Shown: positions 15,585 through 21,868 of the stretch, piece by piece
Layout of the letters: every line of letters starts with the position of its first letter
Numbering within the stretch: the first letter of the stretch is position 1
Assembly (NCBI GenBank): GCA_900759385.1
Contig: CAAEUZ010000055.1
Coordinates: 1 to 29,732 of the forward strand
Length of the DNA: 29,732 nt
From: an uncultured Oscillospiraceae bacterium
GTDB taxonomy: Bacteria; Bacillota; Clostridia; Oscillospirales; Oscillospiraceae
Reading direction: 5' to 3'
The notes under the pieces: model-generated
What the model was told of the DNA's origin: nothing
The model's input: the letters and a program-made list of their open reading frames with translations, nothing else
Database searches by the model: none
Program-made: the position numbers and the translations under genes

Positions 15585-16621
15585 GCTGTCTCGAGCGCCG
15601 CGAGCAGCTTTTGCATCTGCTCCGGCGTACCTATCGTGATGCGCAGGTAGTCGGCCAGTTCGCCGCCCAGATAGCGCACCAGTATGCCGCGCTCCTTGAG
15701 CGCTGCGGCGATGTCCTCCGCCCGTCCCTTTGGGGGCCTGGCCAGGACAAAGTTGGCCTTTGAATCCGTCAAATACCAGCCGCGCTCTCTGAGCTCCGCG
15801 GCAAATTTCTCCCGTTCTGCCGCTATGCGCGCACAGTTGGCCTCGTAGTAGGCGCTGTCACGCACGGCGGCGACACCCGCGGCGAGGGCGCAGCGGTTCA
15901 CGCTGTAGGGGTTCGTGGAGAACTTCAGCCGGCGCAAATCGTCGATGAGCTCCGCGCTGCCCGCGGCGAAGCCCAGCCTCGCGCCCGCCAGGGAGCGCGA
16001 CTTGGAGAAGGTGCGCACCACGATGACGTTGCCGTACTTCTTTGTCAGCGGCAGCGCGCTCCGTCCGCCGAAAGCCACATAGGCCTCGTCGATGACCACC
16101 ACGCTGTCCGCGTTGTGCCGCACGACCTCCTCAATCGCCTCCTGCGGCAGCTCCACGCCGGTCTGGGCGTTGGGGTTGGCGATGACGACGAGCCGGTGCG
16201 CGTCAAAGTAGTCGGCCGGGTCGAGCGCGAAGCCCTCATGCATGGGCGCGCGCTTTTCCTCTATGCCGTGCAGGGCGCAGAAGACCTCGTAAAACCCGTA
16301 GGTTATCTGCGGGAAAAGCGCCCCGTCCGCGCCGTAGGCCATAAAGCAGAAGTTGAGGATATCGTCCGAGCCGTTGGCGCAGACGATGTTCTCCGGCGCC
16401 ACGCCCAGCGATTCCGCCAGGGCGGCGTCCAGCGCGCGGCAGGCGGCGTCCGGGTACATGTTGAGCATACTGCCCTCGCCGCCCCTGACGGCGGCCAGCA
16501 CGGCCGGGCTGGGCGGGTAGGGGCTCTCGTTGGCGTTAAGCTTGATGAACTCTCCCCTGGGCTGCTCGCCGGGGACGTAGGCGTCCAGCGCGGCGTAGCG
16601 GCAGTTCATGTAGCGGCTCAT
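15581..16621 (-). CDS. hisC: Histidinol-phosphate aminotransferase
   Basis: A fold-type I PLP enzyme of 346 residues that makes histidinol phosphate from imidazole-acetol phosphate with glutamate. Motifs are FIKLNANESPYPPSP, CANGSDDIL, VIANPNAQTG, VIDEAYVAF and the PLP lysine in RTFSKSRSLAGARLGFA. Length is complete. The ATG overlaps the hisD stop by 4 bases. Genes for the upstream substrate-forming enzymes lie in the same operon. Confidence 0.95.
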   Translation of the reverse strand: MSRYMNCRYAALDAYVPGEQPRGEFIKLNANESPYPPSPAVLAAVRGGEGSMLNMYPDAACRALDAALAESLGVAPENIVCANGSDDILNFCFMAYGADGALFPQITYGFYEVFCALHGIEEKRAPMHEGFALDPADYFDAHRLVVIANPNAQTGVELPQEAIEEVVRHNADSVVVIDEAYVAFGGRSALPLTKKYGNVIVVRTFSKSRSLAGARLGFAAGSAELIDDLRRLKFSTNPYSVNRCALAAGVAAVRDSAYYEANCARIAAEREKFAAELRERGWYLTDSKANFVLARPPKGRAEDIAAALKERGILVRYLGGELADYLRITIGTPEQMQKLLAALETA

Positions 16622-17901
16622 CCGGCCTCGCCCCCGTTCCGGCGGGCGGTCGCGCTCACGGCGTGGCCGTGCAGGCCCTCGGCATCGGCAAACAGCGCCG
16701 CGGCGTCCGCCACGGATTCCAGCGCCTCGGGCGTGTAATACGAGAAGTAGGAGCGCTTGACGAAGTCCTCCACGCCGAGGGGGCTGGAGAAGCGGGCCGT
16801 GCCCATGGTGGGCAGGGTGTGGTTCGTGCCGGAGAGATAGTCGCCCAGCGGCTCGGGGCAGTAGCGGCCGAGGAAGATGCTGCCCGCGTTCCTGACCATG
16901 CCCAGCCAGGCGAAGGGCTCGTCCACCGCCAGCTCCAGGTGCTCGGGCGCGACGGCGTTGGCCATCTCCACCGCCTCGGCGATGCTGCCGGTGACGATTA
17001 TCTTGCCGTTTGCCTCTATGGCCGCGCGGGCTATCTCCTCGCGCGGGAGGACGGCCAGCTGGCGCTCGACCTCGGCCTGCACGGCCCGGGCCAGCTCCAT
17101 GCTGTCAGTAATCAGGATGGCGGTGGCCAGCCTGTCGTGCTCGGCCTGGCTGAGGAGGTCGGCGGCCATCCACTTGGGGTCGGACTTGCCGTCGGAGACG
17201 ATGAGTATCTCGCTCGGCCCGGCTATCATGTCTATGGCCACCTGGCCGAACACCTGGCGCTTGGCCTCGGCCACAAAGGCGTTGCCGGGGCCGACTATCT
17301 TGTCCACCTGAGGTACTGTCTCCGTGCCGTAGGCCAGCGCGGCCACGGCCTGCGCCCCGCCCACGCGGAACACGCGGTCCACACCCGCTATCTTCGCCGC
17401 GGCGAGGATGACGGGGCTGACCGCACCGCCGCTGGCGGGGGTGGTCATGACTATCTCGTCCACGCCCGCTATCTTCGCGGGTATGCAGTTCATGAGCACG
17501 CTGCTGGGATAGGCCGCCGTGCCGCCGGGGATATAGAGCCCGACGCGGCGGAGCGGTATCACGCGCTGGCCGAGCAGGGCGCCGTTCTTCCCGGACATGA
17601 CATAGCCGCCCGACAGCTGGCGCTTGTGGAATTCGCGTATGTTCTCCGCGGCCAGCTGCATGACCTTCACCAGCTCGGGGTCTACACTCGCATACGCCGC
17701 GTCCATCTCCTCCGGCGTGACCTCGAGAGCCACGCCCTCGGCGCGGTCGAACCTGGCGTTATATTTCAGGAGCGCGGCGTCGCCGTTGGCGCGCACGTCG
17801 GCGATTATCTCCGCCACGGTGGCGGATACGTCGGCGGCGTTTGCCTCGCGCCTGACGAGCTCAGCGTCCGGGGTCTCGCCACGCACAAGTATCTTCAGCA
17901 T
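16618..17901 (-). CDS. hisD: Histidinol dehydrogenase
   Basis: A 427-residue zinc enzyme that oxidises histidinol to histidine in two NAD-dependent steps. Characteristic blocks are VGGAQAVAALAYGTETVPQVDKIVGPGN (shown in part), MIAGPSEILIV, LLSQAEHD with metal ligands, and APEHLELA. The ATG at 17901 is one base past the hisG stop, with AGGAGG in the end of hisG. Length and motifs are complete. Confidence 0.97.
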   Translation of the reverse strand: MLKILVRGETPDAELVRREANAADVSATVAEIIADVRANGDAALLKYNARFDRAEGVALEVTPEEMDAAYASVDPELVKVMQLAAENIREFHKRQLSGGYVMSGKNGALLGQRVIPLRRVGLYIPGGTAAYPSSVLMNCIPAKIAGVDEIVMTTPASGGAVSPVILAAAKIAGVDRVFRVGGAQAVAALAYGTETVPQVDKIVGPGNAFVAEAKRQVFGQVAIDMIAGPSEILIVSDGKSDPKWMAADLLSQAEHDRLATAILITDSMELARAVQAEVERQLAVLPREEIARAAIEANGKIIVTGSIAEAVEMANAVAPEHLELAVDEPFAWLGMVRNAGSIFLGRYCPEPLGDYLSGTNHTLPTMGTARFSSPLGVEDFVKRSYFSYYTPEALESVADAAALFADAEGLHGHAVSATARRNGGEAG

Positions 17902-17902
17902 T

Positions 17903-18547
17903 TTACTTTCCTCCTTCGGTGATGCCCGCCAGCGCCCCGGAGAGCGCCTTGATCCGCGCGTGCTTGAAGCGGAACGCGGCCTTGTTGGCGATGAGCCTCG
18001 CGCTGATGGGGAGTATCTCCTCCAGCACGAGCAGGTTGTTCTCGCGCAGCGTGGTGCCGGTCTCGACTATGTCCACTATGACGTCGGAGAGGTCGAGTAT
18101 GGGCGCGAGCTCTATGGAGCCGTTGAGCTTGATTATATCTATGGCCCGCCCGCGGCTGCGGAAATGCCTGGTGGCAATGTTGGGGAATTTAGTCGCCACG
18201 CGCAGCACACCGCCGCGCTCCAGCGCGCCCTCCGGCCCGGCCACGCACATGCGGCACCTGCCGAGGCCGAGATCCAGCAGTTCGTAGACGTCCGCGCCGC
18301 TCTCGAGCAGCACGTCCTTGCCGGCGACGCCCATATCGGCCGCGCCGCGTTCAACGTAGATGGGCACGTCCGCGGGCTTCACCCAGAAGAAGCGCACGCT
18401 GCCGTCGTCGCTCTCCAGCACCAGCTTGCGGCTGTCGCCGTCGATCCCCGAGCAGGCCACGCCTGTGCGCGCCAGCAGCGCCGCCACCTTTTCGCCCAGC
18501 CTGCCCTTGGGCAGGGCAATGTCCAGAGTCTCAGTCAAGGTACTCAA
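17903..18547 (-). CDS. hisG: ATP phosphoribosyltransferase, short form
   Basis: The first enzyme of histidine synthesis, joining ATP and PRPP. At 214 residues it is the short form that lacks the C-terminal histidine-binding domain and needs HisZ, encoded directly upstream. Visible motifs are DIALPKGRLGEKV, ADMGVAGKD and the PRPP-binding segment DIVETGTTLRENNL. The start is TTG at 18547 behind GGAAGGGGGG, inside the last 17 bases of hisZ; a second TTG at 18538 is possible. Confidence 0.95.
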   Translation of the reverse strand: MSTLTETLDIALPKGRLGEKVAALLARTGVACSGIDGDSRKLVLESDDGSVRFFWVKPADVPIYVERGAADMGVAGKDVLLESGADVYELLDLGLGRCRMCVAGPEGALERGGVLRVATKFPNIATRHFRSRGRAIDIIKLNGSIELAPILDLSDVIVDIVETGTTLRENNLLVLEEILPISARLIANKAAFRFKHARIKALSGALAGITEGGK

Positions 18548-19640
18548 GCCCCCCTTCCGCGTTCAGCCTCGCCGTGCGGCGGCACCGGGCCCGGCCCATG
18601 CCGCCCTGGACGAGTACGCTGCTGCCGGAATCAGTGAGGGATTTCACCGCGGCGGCCAGGTCCGCCGGGGAGGCTCCGCCGCTGAGCAGCAGCACGTCGG
18701 CGCAGCCTGAGTCGGCCGCCCCGCCGCAGAGGCGCTCCAGCAGGTTGAGGTACACCGCGAAGCCTATGGCGCCCCCCTCCTTGCCCAGCCTGGTCAGCAG
18801 GCTGTCGTAGCGCCCGCCGGAGAGCACGGCCGAGGGCACCCCCGGGGCATAGCCCTTGAAGACCAGGCCGTTATAATAATCCATATCGCTGGTGATGGAG
18901 AGATCCAGGTTCACGCCCTCCAGCGCGGCGAAGCTCTCCAGCACGCCGGCCAGGGCCGTGAGCTCGCGCACGGCGCGCTCCGTCTCACTGTTGACCGACA
19001 TGTCCCGCAGCTCGCCTAACAGCTCGCGCACGGGCCCGTACAGGCCCACGGCGCGGCACAGCCGCTCCGCCGGTGCCCCGGCCGCCCCGGCCCCGGCGCA
19101 GATCTCCCGGATACCGTGAGCGTTGCGGCCGGATATGGCCCGCAGGAGCTCGGCGCGCACCGGTTCACTTACGCCCAGCGCCCCGATGAGGCCGTTCACA
19201 TAGCCCATGTGCGAGAGGTCGAGCACGCAGCCGGGCGCTATGGCCGCCAGGGAGCGCGCCGCGAGCATCACGACCTCTCCCATGGCGTAATCGTCCACCT
19301 CGCCCAGGTACTCCAGGCCGGCCTGGGTGATCTCCTGAAAGCCGAGCTGCCTGTCAGGGGCGCGGTATACGCTCTCGTCATAGTACACGCGCACCGGCTC
19401 GCCGGGCGCGCCGCCCAGGTTCTTGGCTATGGAGAGGGTCACGTCCGGCTTGAGGGCCATTAGCCGCCCGTTCGTGTCCGTAAACGTTATTACGCCCCCC
19501 GCCGGGAGAAAGCTGCGGTTGTTCGCATAGAGGTCGTACTCCTCAAACTTGCTCATGCGGTAGGGCCGGTATCCGTACCGGGAGTAGAGCGCGCGCAGCT
19601 CGTGCACAAGCGTCTCCTCCCGGGTGAGAATGATGTCCAT
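18531..19640 (-). CDS. hisZ: ATP phosphoribosyltransferase regulatory subunit HisZ
   Basis: A histidyl-tRNA-synthetase-like paralogue without aminoacylation function that forms the HisG-HisZ complex and carries feedback sensitivity to histidine. The 369 residues include the class II synthetase-like blocks DTNGRLMALKPDVTLSIAK, RVYYDESVYRA, GFQEITQAGLEYLG and GGRYDSLL, plus the reduced C-terminus. No tRNA anticodon-binding domain is seen. ATG at 19640 is chosen because AAGGTGAG lies five bases before it; the GTG at 19655 would place that site within the gene. It is the first gene of the his operon. Confidence 0.94.
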   Translation of the reverse strand: MDIILTREETLVHELRALYSRYGYRPYRMSKFEEYDLYANNRSFLPAGGVITFTDTNGRLMALKPDVTLSIAKNLGGAPGEPVRVYYDESVYRAPDRQLGFQEITQAGLEYLGEVDDYAMGEVVMLAARSLAAIAPGCVLDLSHMGYVNGLIGALGVSEPVRAELLRAISGRNAHGIREICAGAGAAGAPAERLCRAVGLYGPVRELLGELRDMSVNSETERAVRELTALAGVLESFAALEGVNLDLSITSDMDYYNGLVFKGYAPGVPSAVLSGGRYDSLLTRLGKEGGAIGFAVYLNLLERLCGGAADSGCADVLLLSGGASPADLAAAVKSLTDSGSSVLVQGGMGRARCRRTARLNAEGGLEYLD

Positions 19641-19673
19641 TGGTCTCACCTTCACTTTACTCTGCTAATGTGA

Positions 19674-19713
19674 TAGCACGCTAATATACTACCACACAAT
19701 TTGCATATGTCAA
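19674..19713 (-). promoter_or_regulatory. Promoter and candidate operator of the his operon
   Basis: On the minus strand a perfect TTGACA (19713-19708) lies 16 bp from TAGTAT (19691-19686), preceded by an extended TG. TATATT at 19688-19683 is an alternative -10 at 19 bp. The palindrome TAGC-AC-GCTA (19674-19683) follows, and GCTAAT is directly repeated at 19664-19669 and 19680-19685. The -35 box contains the TGA stop of murI. The short leader (~40 bases) leaves no room for a T-box or attenuator, so a DNA-binding repressor is the likelier control; its identity is unknown. Confidence 0.72.
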
Positions 19714-20504
19714 GCCTTTTCTATCGTGAACCCGCCGCCGGCCAAGAACAGCTCCGCGTTGCGGCCAAACAGCTCCGTGTCGCCCGTGACCAGGCAGCGG
19801 AGGCTGCCTCCAGCCGTCCGGCCGGAGAGCAGCCCGCGCCCGGCCAGCTCACGGCCCAGGCCGCGCGCCCCGGCCGCGCCGGAATTTATCAGGGCCACTC
19901 CGGGGAGCTTTTCGGCAAATATGCCCTCCAGCAGCGGGAAGTGGGTGCAGCCGAGGACGAGCGTATCCATATCAAGGCCCCTGAGCGGCAGCAGCGCCGC
20001 GTCAACGGCGCGCGAGACCTCGGCGTCGCCGGGGCCGATGCGGCCTGCCTCTATGAACGGCACCAGCTCGCCCGTGCCGTGCGTACACACCGCGGCGTCC
20101 GCGCGCAGGGCGCGTATCTCCCGCCCGAAGGCGTCCGTCCTGGCCGTGGCCGCCGTACAGAGCACGCCTATGCTACCGCTGCGGCTCGCCGCGGCGGCCT
20201 CCGCCGCAGCCGGGGCGATGACCCCGCAGACGGGCACGCGCGCCGCCTCCGCCACCGCGTCCAGGCAGGTCGAGGTGATGGTGCCGCAGGCCACCAGCAG
20301 GGCCTTCACCCCGCATGCGGCCAGGCGCGCGGCATTTTCGCGCGAGAAGGCGGTTATCTCCTCCGCGCTGCGCCCGCCATAAGGTACGCGCGCCGTGTCC
20401 GCAAAGAAGACTATGTCCTCCCCCGGCATCAGCGCGCGCATCTCGCGTACGGCGGTCAATCCGCCGACGCCTGTATCTAAGACGCCAACAGCTCTGCGAT
20501 CCAT
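19710..20504 (-). CDS. murI: Glutamate racemase
   Basis: A 264-residue racemase that makes D-glutamate for peptidoglycan. The two-base mechanism residues are present: C73 in VACGTITST and C186 in GCTHFPLL with H188; D10 in VLDTGVGGL and RVPYGG are also typical. The usual ACNT reads ACGT, which I believe is common in gut Clostridia and probably does not affect activity. GGAGGTGA lies just before the ATG. It follows the metallopeptidase stop by 3 bases, so it is co-transcribed with the XRE regulator and peptidase. Its stop codon forms part of the his promoter. Confidence 0.94.
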   Translation of the reverse strand: MDRRAVGVLDTGVGGLTAVREMRALMPGEDIVFFADTARVPYGGRSAEEITAFSRENAARLAACGVKALLVACGTITSTCLDAVAEAARVPVCGVIAPAAAEAAAASRSGSIGVLCTAATARTDAFGREIRALRADAAVCTHGTGELVPFIEAGRIGPGDAEVSRAVDAALLPLRGLDMDTLVLGCTHFPLLEGIFAEKLPGVALINSGAAGARGLGRELAGRGLLSGRTAGGSLRCLVTGDTELFGRNAELFLAGGGFTIEKA

Positions 20505-20507
20505 GTG

Positions 20508-20942
20508 TCACCTCCGGTTTCCGGTTTTTTTCGTTTCCCTCTCACCCTCCGGAGGCAGCCATCCGGCCCGGCGCAGGAGCCCGAGGCTCTCCGGCGACGC
20601 CCGGCGCAGAAAATCCTCCAGGAATTGTCCCGAGTCGCGGTAAAAGGGTATGCGCCGCCCGCCGGAGGCCGTCTCTTCCACCCGCTCCGGCGGCGCAAGC
20701 GTTATCAGCCGGTCGGCCGCGGCCTCGAGCTCGGCGAGCTCCACATCGTCGCGGTAAAAATGCTCGCCCTCCAGGTGCTCCAGCTCGTGGCGCAGGCCCT
20801 CGGCGCGTTTTTCCGGCGAAAAGCGCGAGTTTACGTATATCGTGAATGTGCCGTCCCCGTTGGAGACCGCCACGCTCGGCGAGGCCATATTGGGAAACTC
20901 AACGAGCCGTACCCAGTAGTCCACGCCCTCCAGATACTTCAT
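20508..20942 (-). CDS. ImmA/IrrE-type metallopeptidase-like protein
   Basis: A 144-residue soluble protein with HELEH at residues 52-56, the HExxH zinc motif, followed by an acidic helix that can supply further ligands. Family members such as ImmA and IrrE cleave or antagonise partner repressors, often XRE proteins encoded beside them. That fits here: its ATG overlaps the stop of an XRE-type regulator by 4 bases. The upstream region YWVRLVEFPNMASPSVAVSN and IYVNSRFSPEKRAEGLRHE matches the domain start. The C-terminal ~60 residues are charged and unassigned. The substrate is inferred, not shown. Confidence 0.85.
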   Translation of the reverse strand: MKYLEGVDYWVRLVEFPNMASPSVAVSNGDGTFTIYVNSRFSPEKRAEGLRHELEHLEGEHFYRDDVELAELEAAADRLITLAPPERVEETASGGRRIPFYRDSGQFLEDFLRRASPESLGLLRRAGWLPPEGERETKKTGNRR

Positions 20943-21316
20943 CCGTCCTTCTGCATCTCCTCAATCATATGCACGATGGCCTCCACCTGCTCCCTGGTGG
21001 CCTTGCGGGTAACCGAGAATAGCATCCTCTGCTCGGGGCGGGAGCGCAGCTCCTCGAGGTACCCGGCAAGCTCCTGCTCCATGGGGTCGTCCGTGAGCTG
21101 CGGCGTAGGGCTCTTGCCGAGCAGGTAGTCGGTGGAGACGCCCAGGTAATCGGCGATACGGGCGGCAGTCTCGGCGTTTACGCCCTTGGCGCGCCCCTTG
21201 CGCAGCTCCGTCATGAAGCTGCGGGACATGCCGAGGTCCGCGCTCATGCGCGAACCGGATATGCCCCGTTCGCGCAGCAGGCCGTCGATTCTTTCACCAA
21301 TAGTGCTGTTGCTCAT
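20939..21316 (-). CDS. XRE-family transcriptional regulator
   Basis: A 125-residue protein with an N-terminal helix-turn-helix (residues ~5-67: IGERIDGLLRERGISGSRMS, MSRSFMTELRKG, RIADYLGVSTDYLLG). The C-terminal ~50 residues (RMLFSVTRKATREQVEAIVHM) form helices of a type common in mobile-element and phage-like repressors. ATG at 21316 has AAGGTGAG just before it; the GTG at 21325 would sit inside that site. It is the first gene of the XRE-metallopeptidase-murI unit and is divergent from the cysteine-rich gene, so it probably controls the shared intergenic region, where inverted repeats are seen. I could not define its own promoter. Confidence 0.88.
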   Translation of the reverse strand: MSNSTIGERIDGLLRERGISGSRMSADLGMSRSFMTELRKGRAKGVNAETAARIADYLGVSTDYLLGKSPTPQLTDDPMEQELAGYLEELRSRPEQRMLFSVTRKATREQVEAIVHMIEEMQKDG

Positions 21317-21409
21317 TTTCCTCACCTTTTAAAAAATTTTAAGCGGGGCCGCGCGGCCGCATGCCGCACGGAATTTGGCGCATGTGTGAAAATATGTGCT
21401 CTTTTTTGT

Positions 21410-21439
21410 ATGTTATGTACAACATTTAGAAATATGTAC
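21410..21439. promoter_or_regulatory. Candidate operator of the XRE regulator
   Basis: The sequence ATGTTATGTACAACAT (21410-21425) has 5-bp inverted arms, and TATGTAC occurs at 21414-21420 and again at 21433-21439, just upstream of the plus-strand promoter. It lies between the divergent genes. Assignment to the XRE protein is inference. Confidence 0.45.
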
Positions 21440-21447
21440 CCCTAACA

Positions 21448-21476
21448 TTGACGTCGCTCGCCTTGTGTAGTATAAT
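21448..21476 (+). promoter_or_regulatory. SigA-type promoter of the cysteine-rich gene
   Basis: TTGACG (21448-21453) and a perfect TATAAT (21471-21476) are 17 bp apart. The predicted leader is about 83 bases long. Confidence 0.85.
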
Positions 21477-21565
21477 AAGTACAGTTCACTTTTATTTGTG
21501 TGTGCAATTCTATTATCAGTATATTACAAATTGTTGTGCGTGTCAACCGAAAGGAGGAGAAAAAT

Positions 21566-21868
21566 GTGAAAAGTTTTGAAAACCTCTGCTCCCTGCGCTG
21601 CCTTGGATGCCGTTATTTCTTCCCGGCGCGGGATGTCTCCGCCTACTTTGGGATGCTGCCGGCCTGCTGCTACATACTCGAGGCCGGACGGCGCCGCCCC
21701 TGCCCCGCCGGCGATCAGTGCACGGTGTACGAAAGCCGGGACAGCCGCACGGCGAGCCACAGCGGGCGCGTGGCGCGCTCGGTGGAGACCGGCCTGGGGC
21801 TGCGCCGCCTGCGCGAGAAGCGCCCCGGCGCTCACACGCGGCAGGCGCGCCGTGCGTGCAGGAAGTAG
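21566..21868 (+). CDS. Small cysteine-rich protein, unknown function
   Basis: A protein of 100 residues starting at GTG 21566; the ATG two bases earlier is followed at once by a stop, so it cannot be used. AAAGGAGGAG stands just before. The first 55 residues hold many Cys (CSLRCLGC, PACCY, PCPAGDQC), suggesting metal binding, and the CYILEAGRRRPCPAGDQCTVY block recalls small Cys proteins with CPPGxGC motifs that I associate with accessory regions of gut Bacillota. The second half is Arg-rich and could bind nucleic acid. Its strong promoter and ribosome site support it being real. The last 37 bases overlap the end of addA on the other strand. Confidence 0.65.
   Translation: MKSFENLCSLRCLGCRYFFPARDVSAYFGMLPACCYILEAGRRRPCPAGDQCTVYESRDSRTASHSGRVARSVETGLGLRRLREKRPGAHTRQARRACRK

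Noticed and set aside
19640..19707. T-box or attenuator before the his operon
   Set aside because: The predicted leader is only ~40 bases, with no T-box sequence and no terminator hairpin.
20282..20290. murI with ACGT instead of ACNT at the first catalytic Cys
   Set aside because: The Cys itself, the second GCTH motif and the remaining residues are intact; I believe this variant is frequent in gut Clostridia, so it is not evidence of a dead enzyme.
21347..21360. GGCCGCGCGGCC palindrome before the XRE gene
   Set aside because: A perfect 12-bp palindrome, but pure G/C in a GC-rich genome and inside the leader; low information compared with the TATGTAC repeats.
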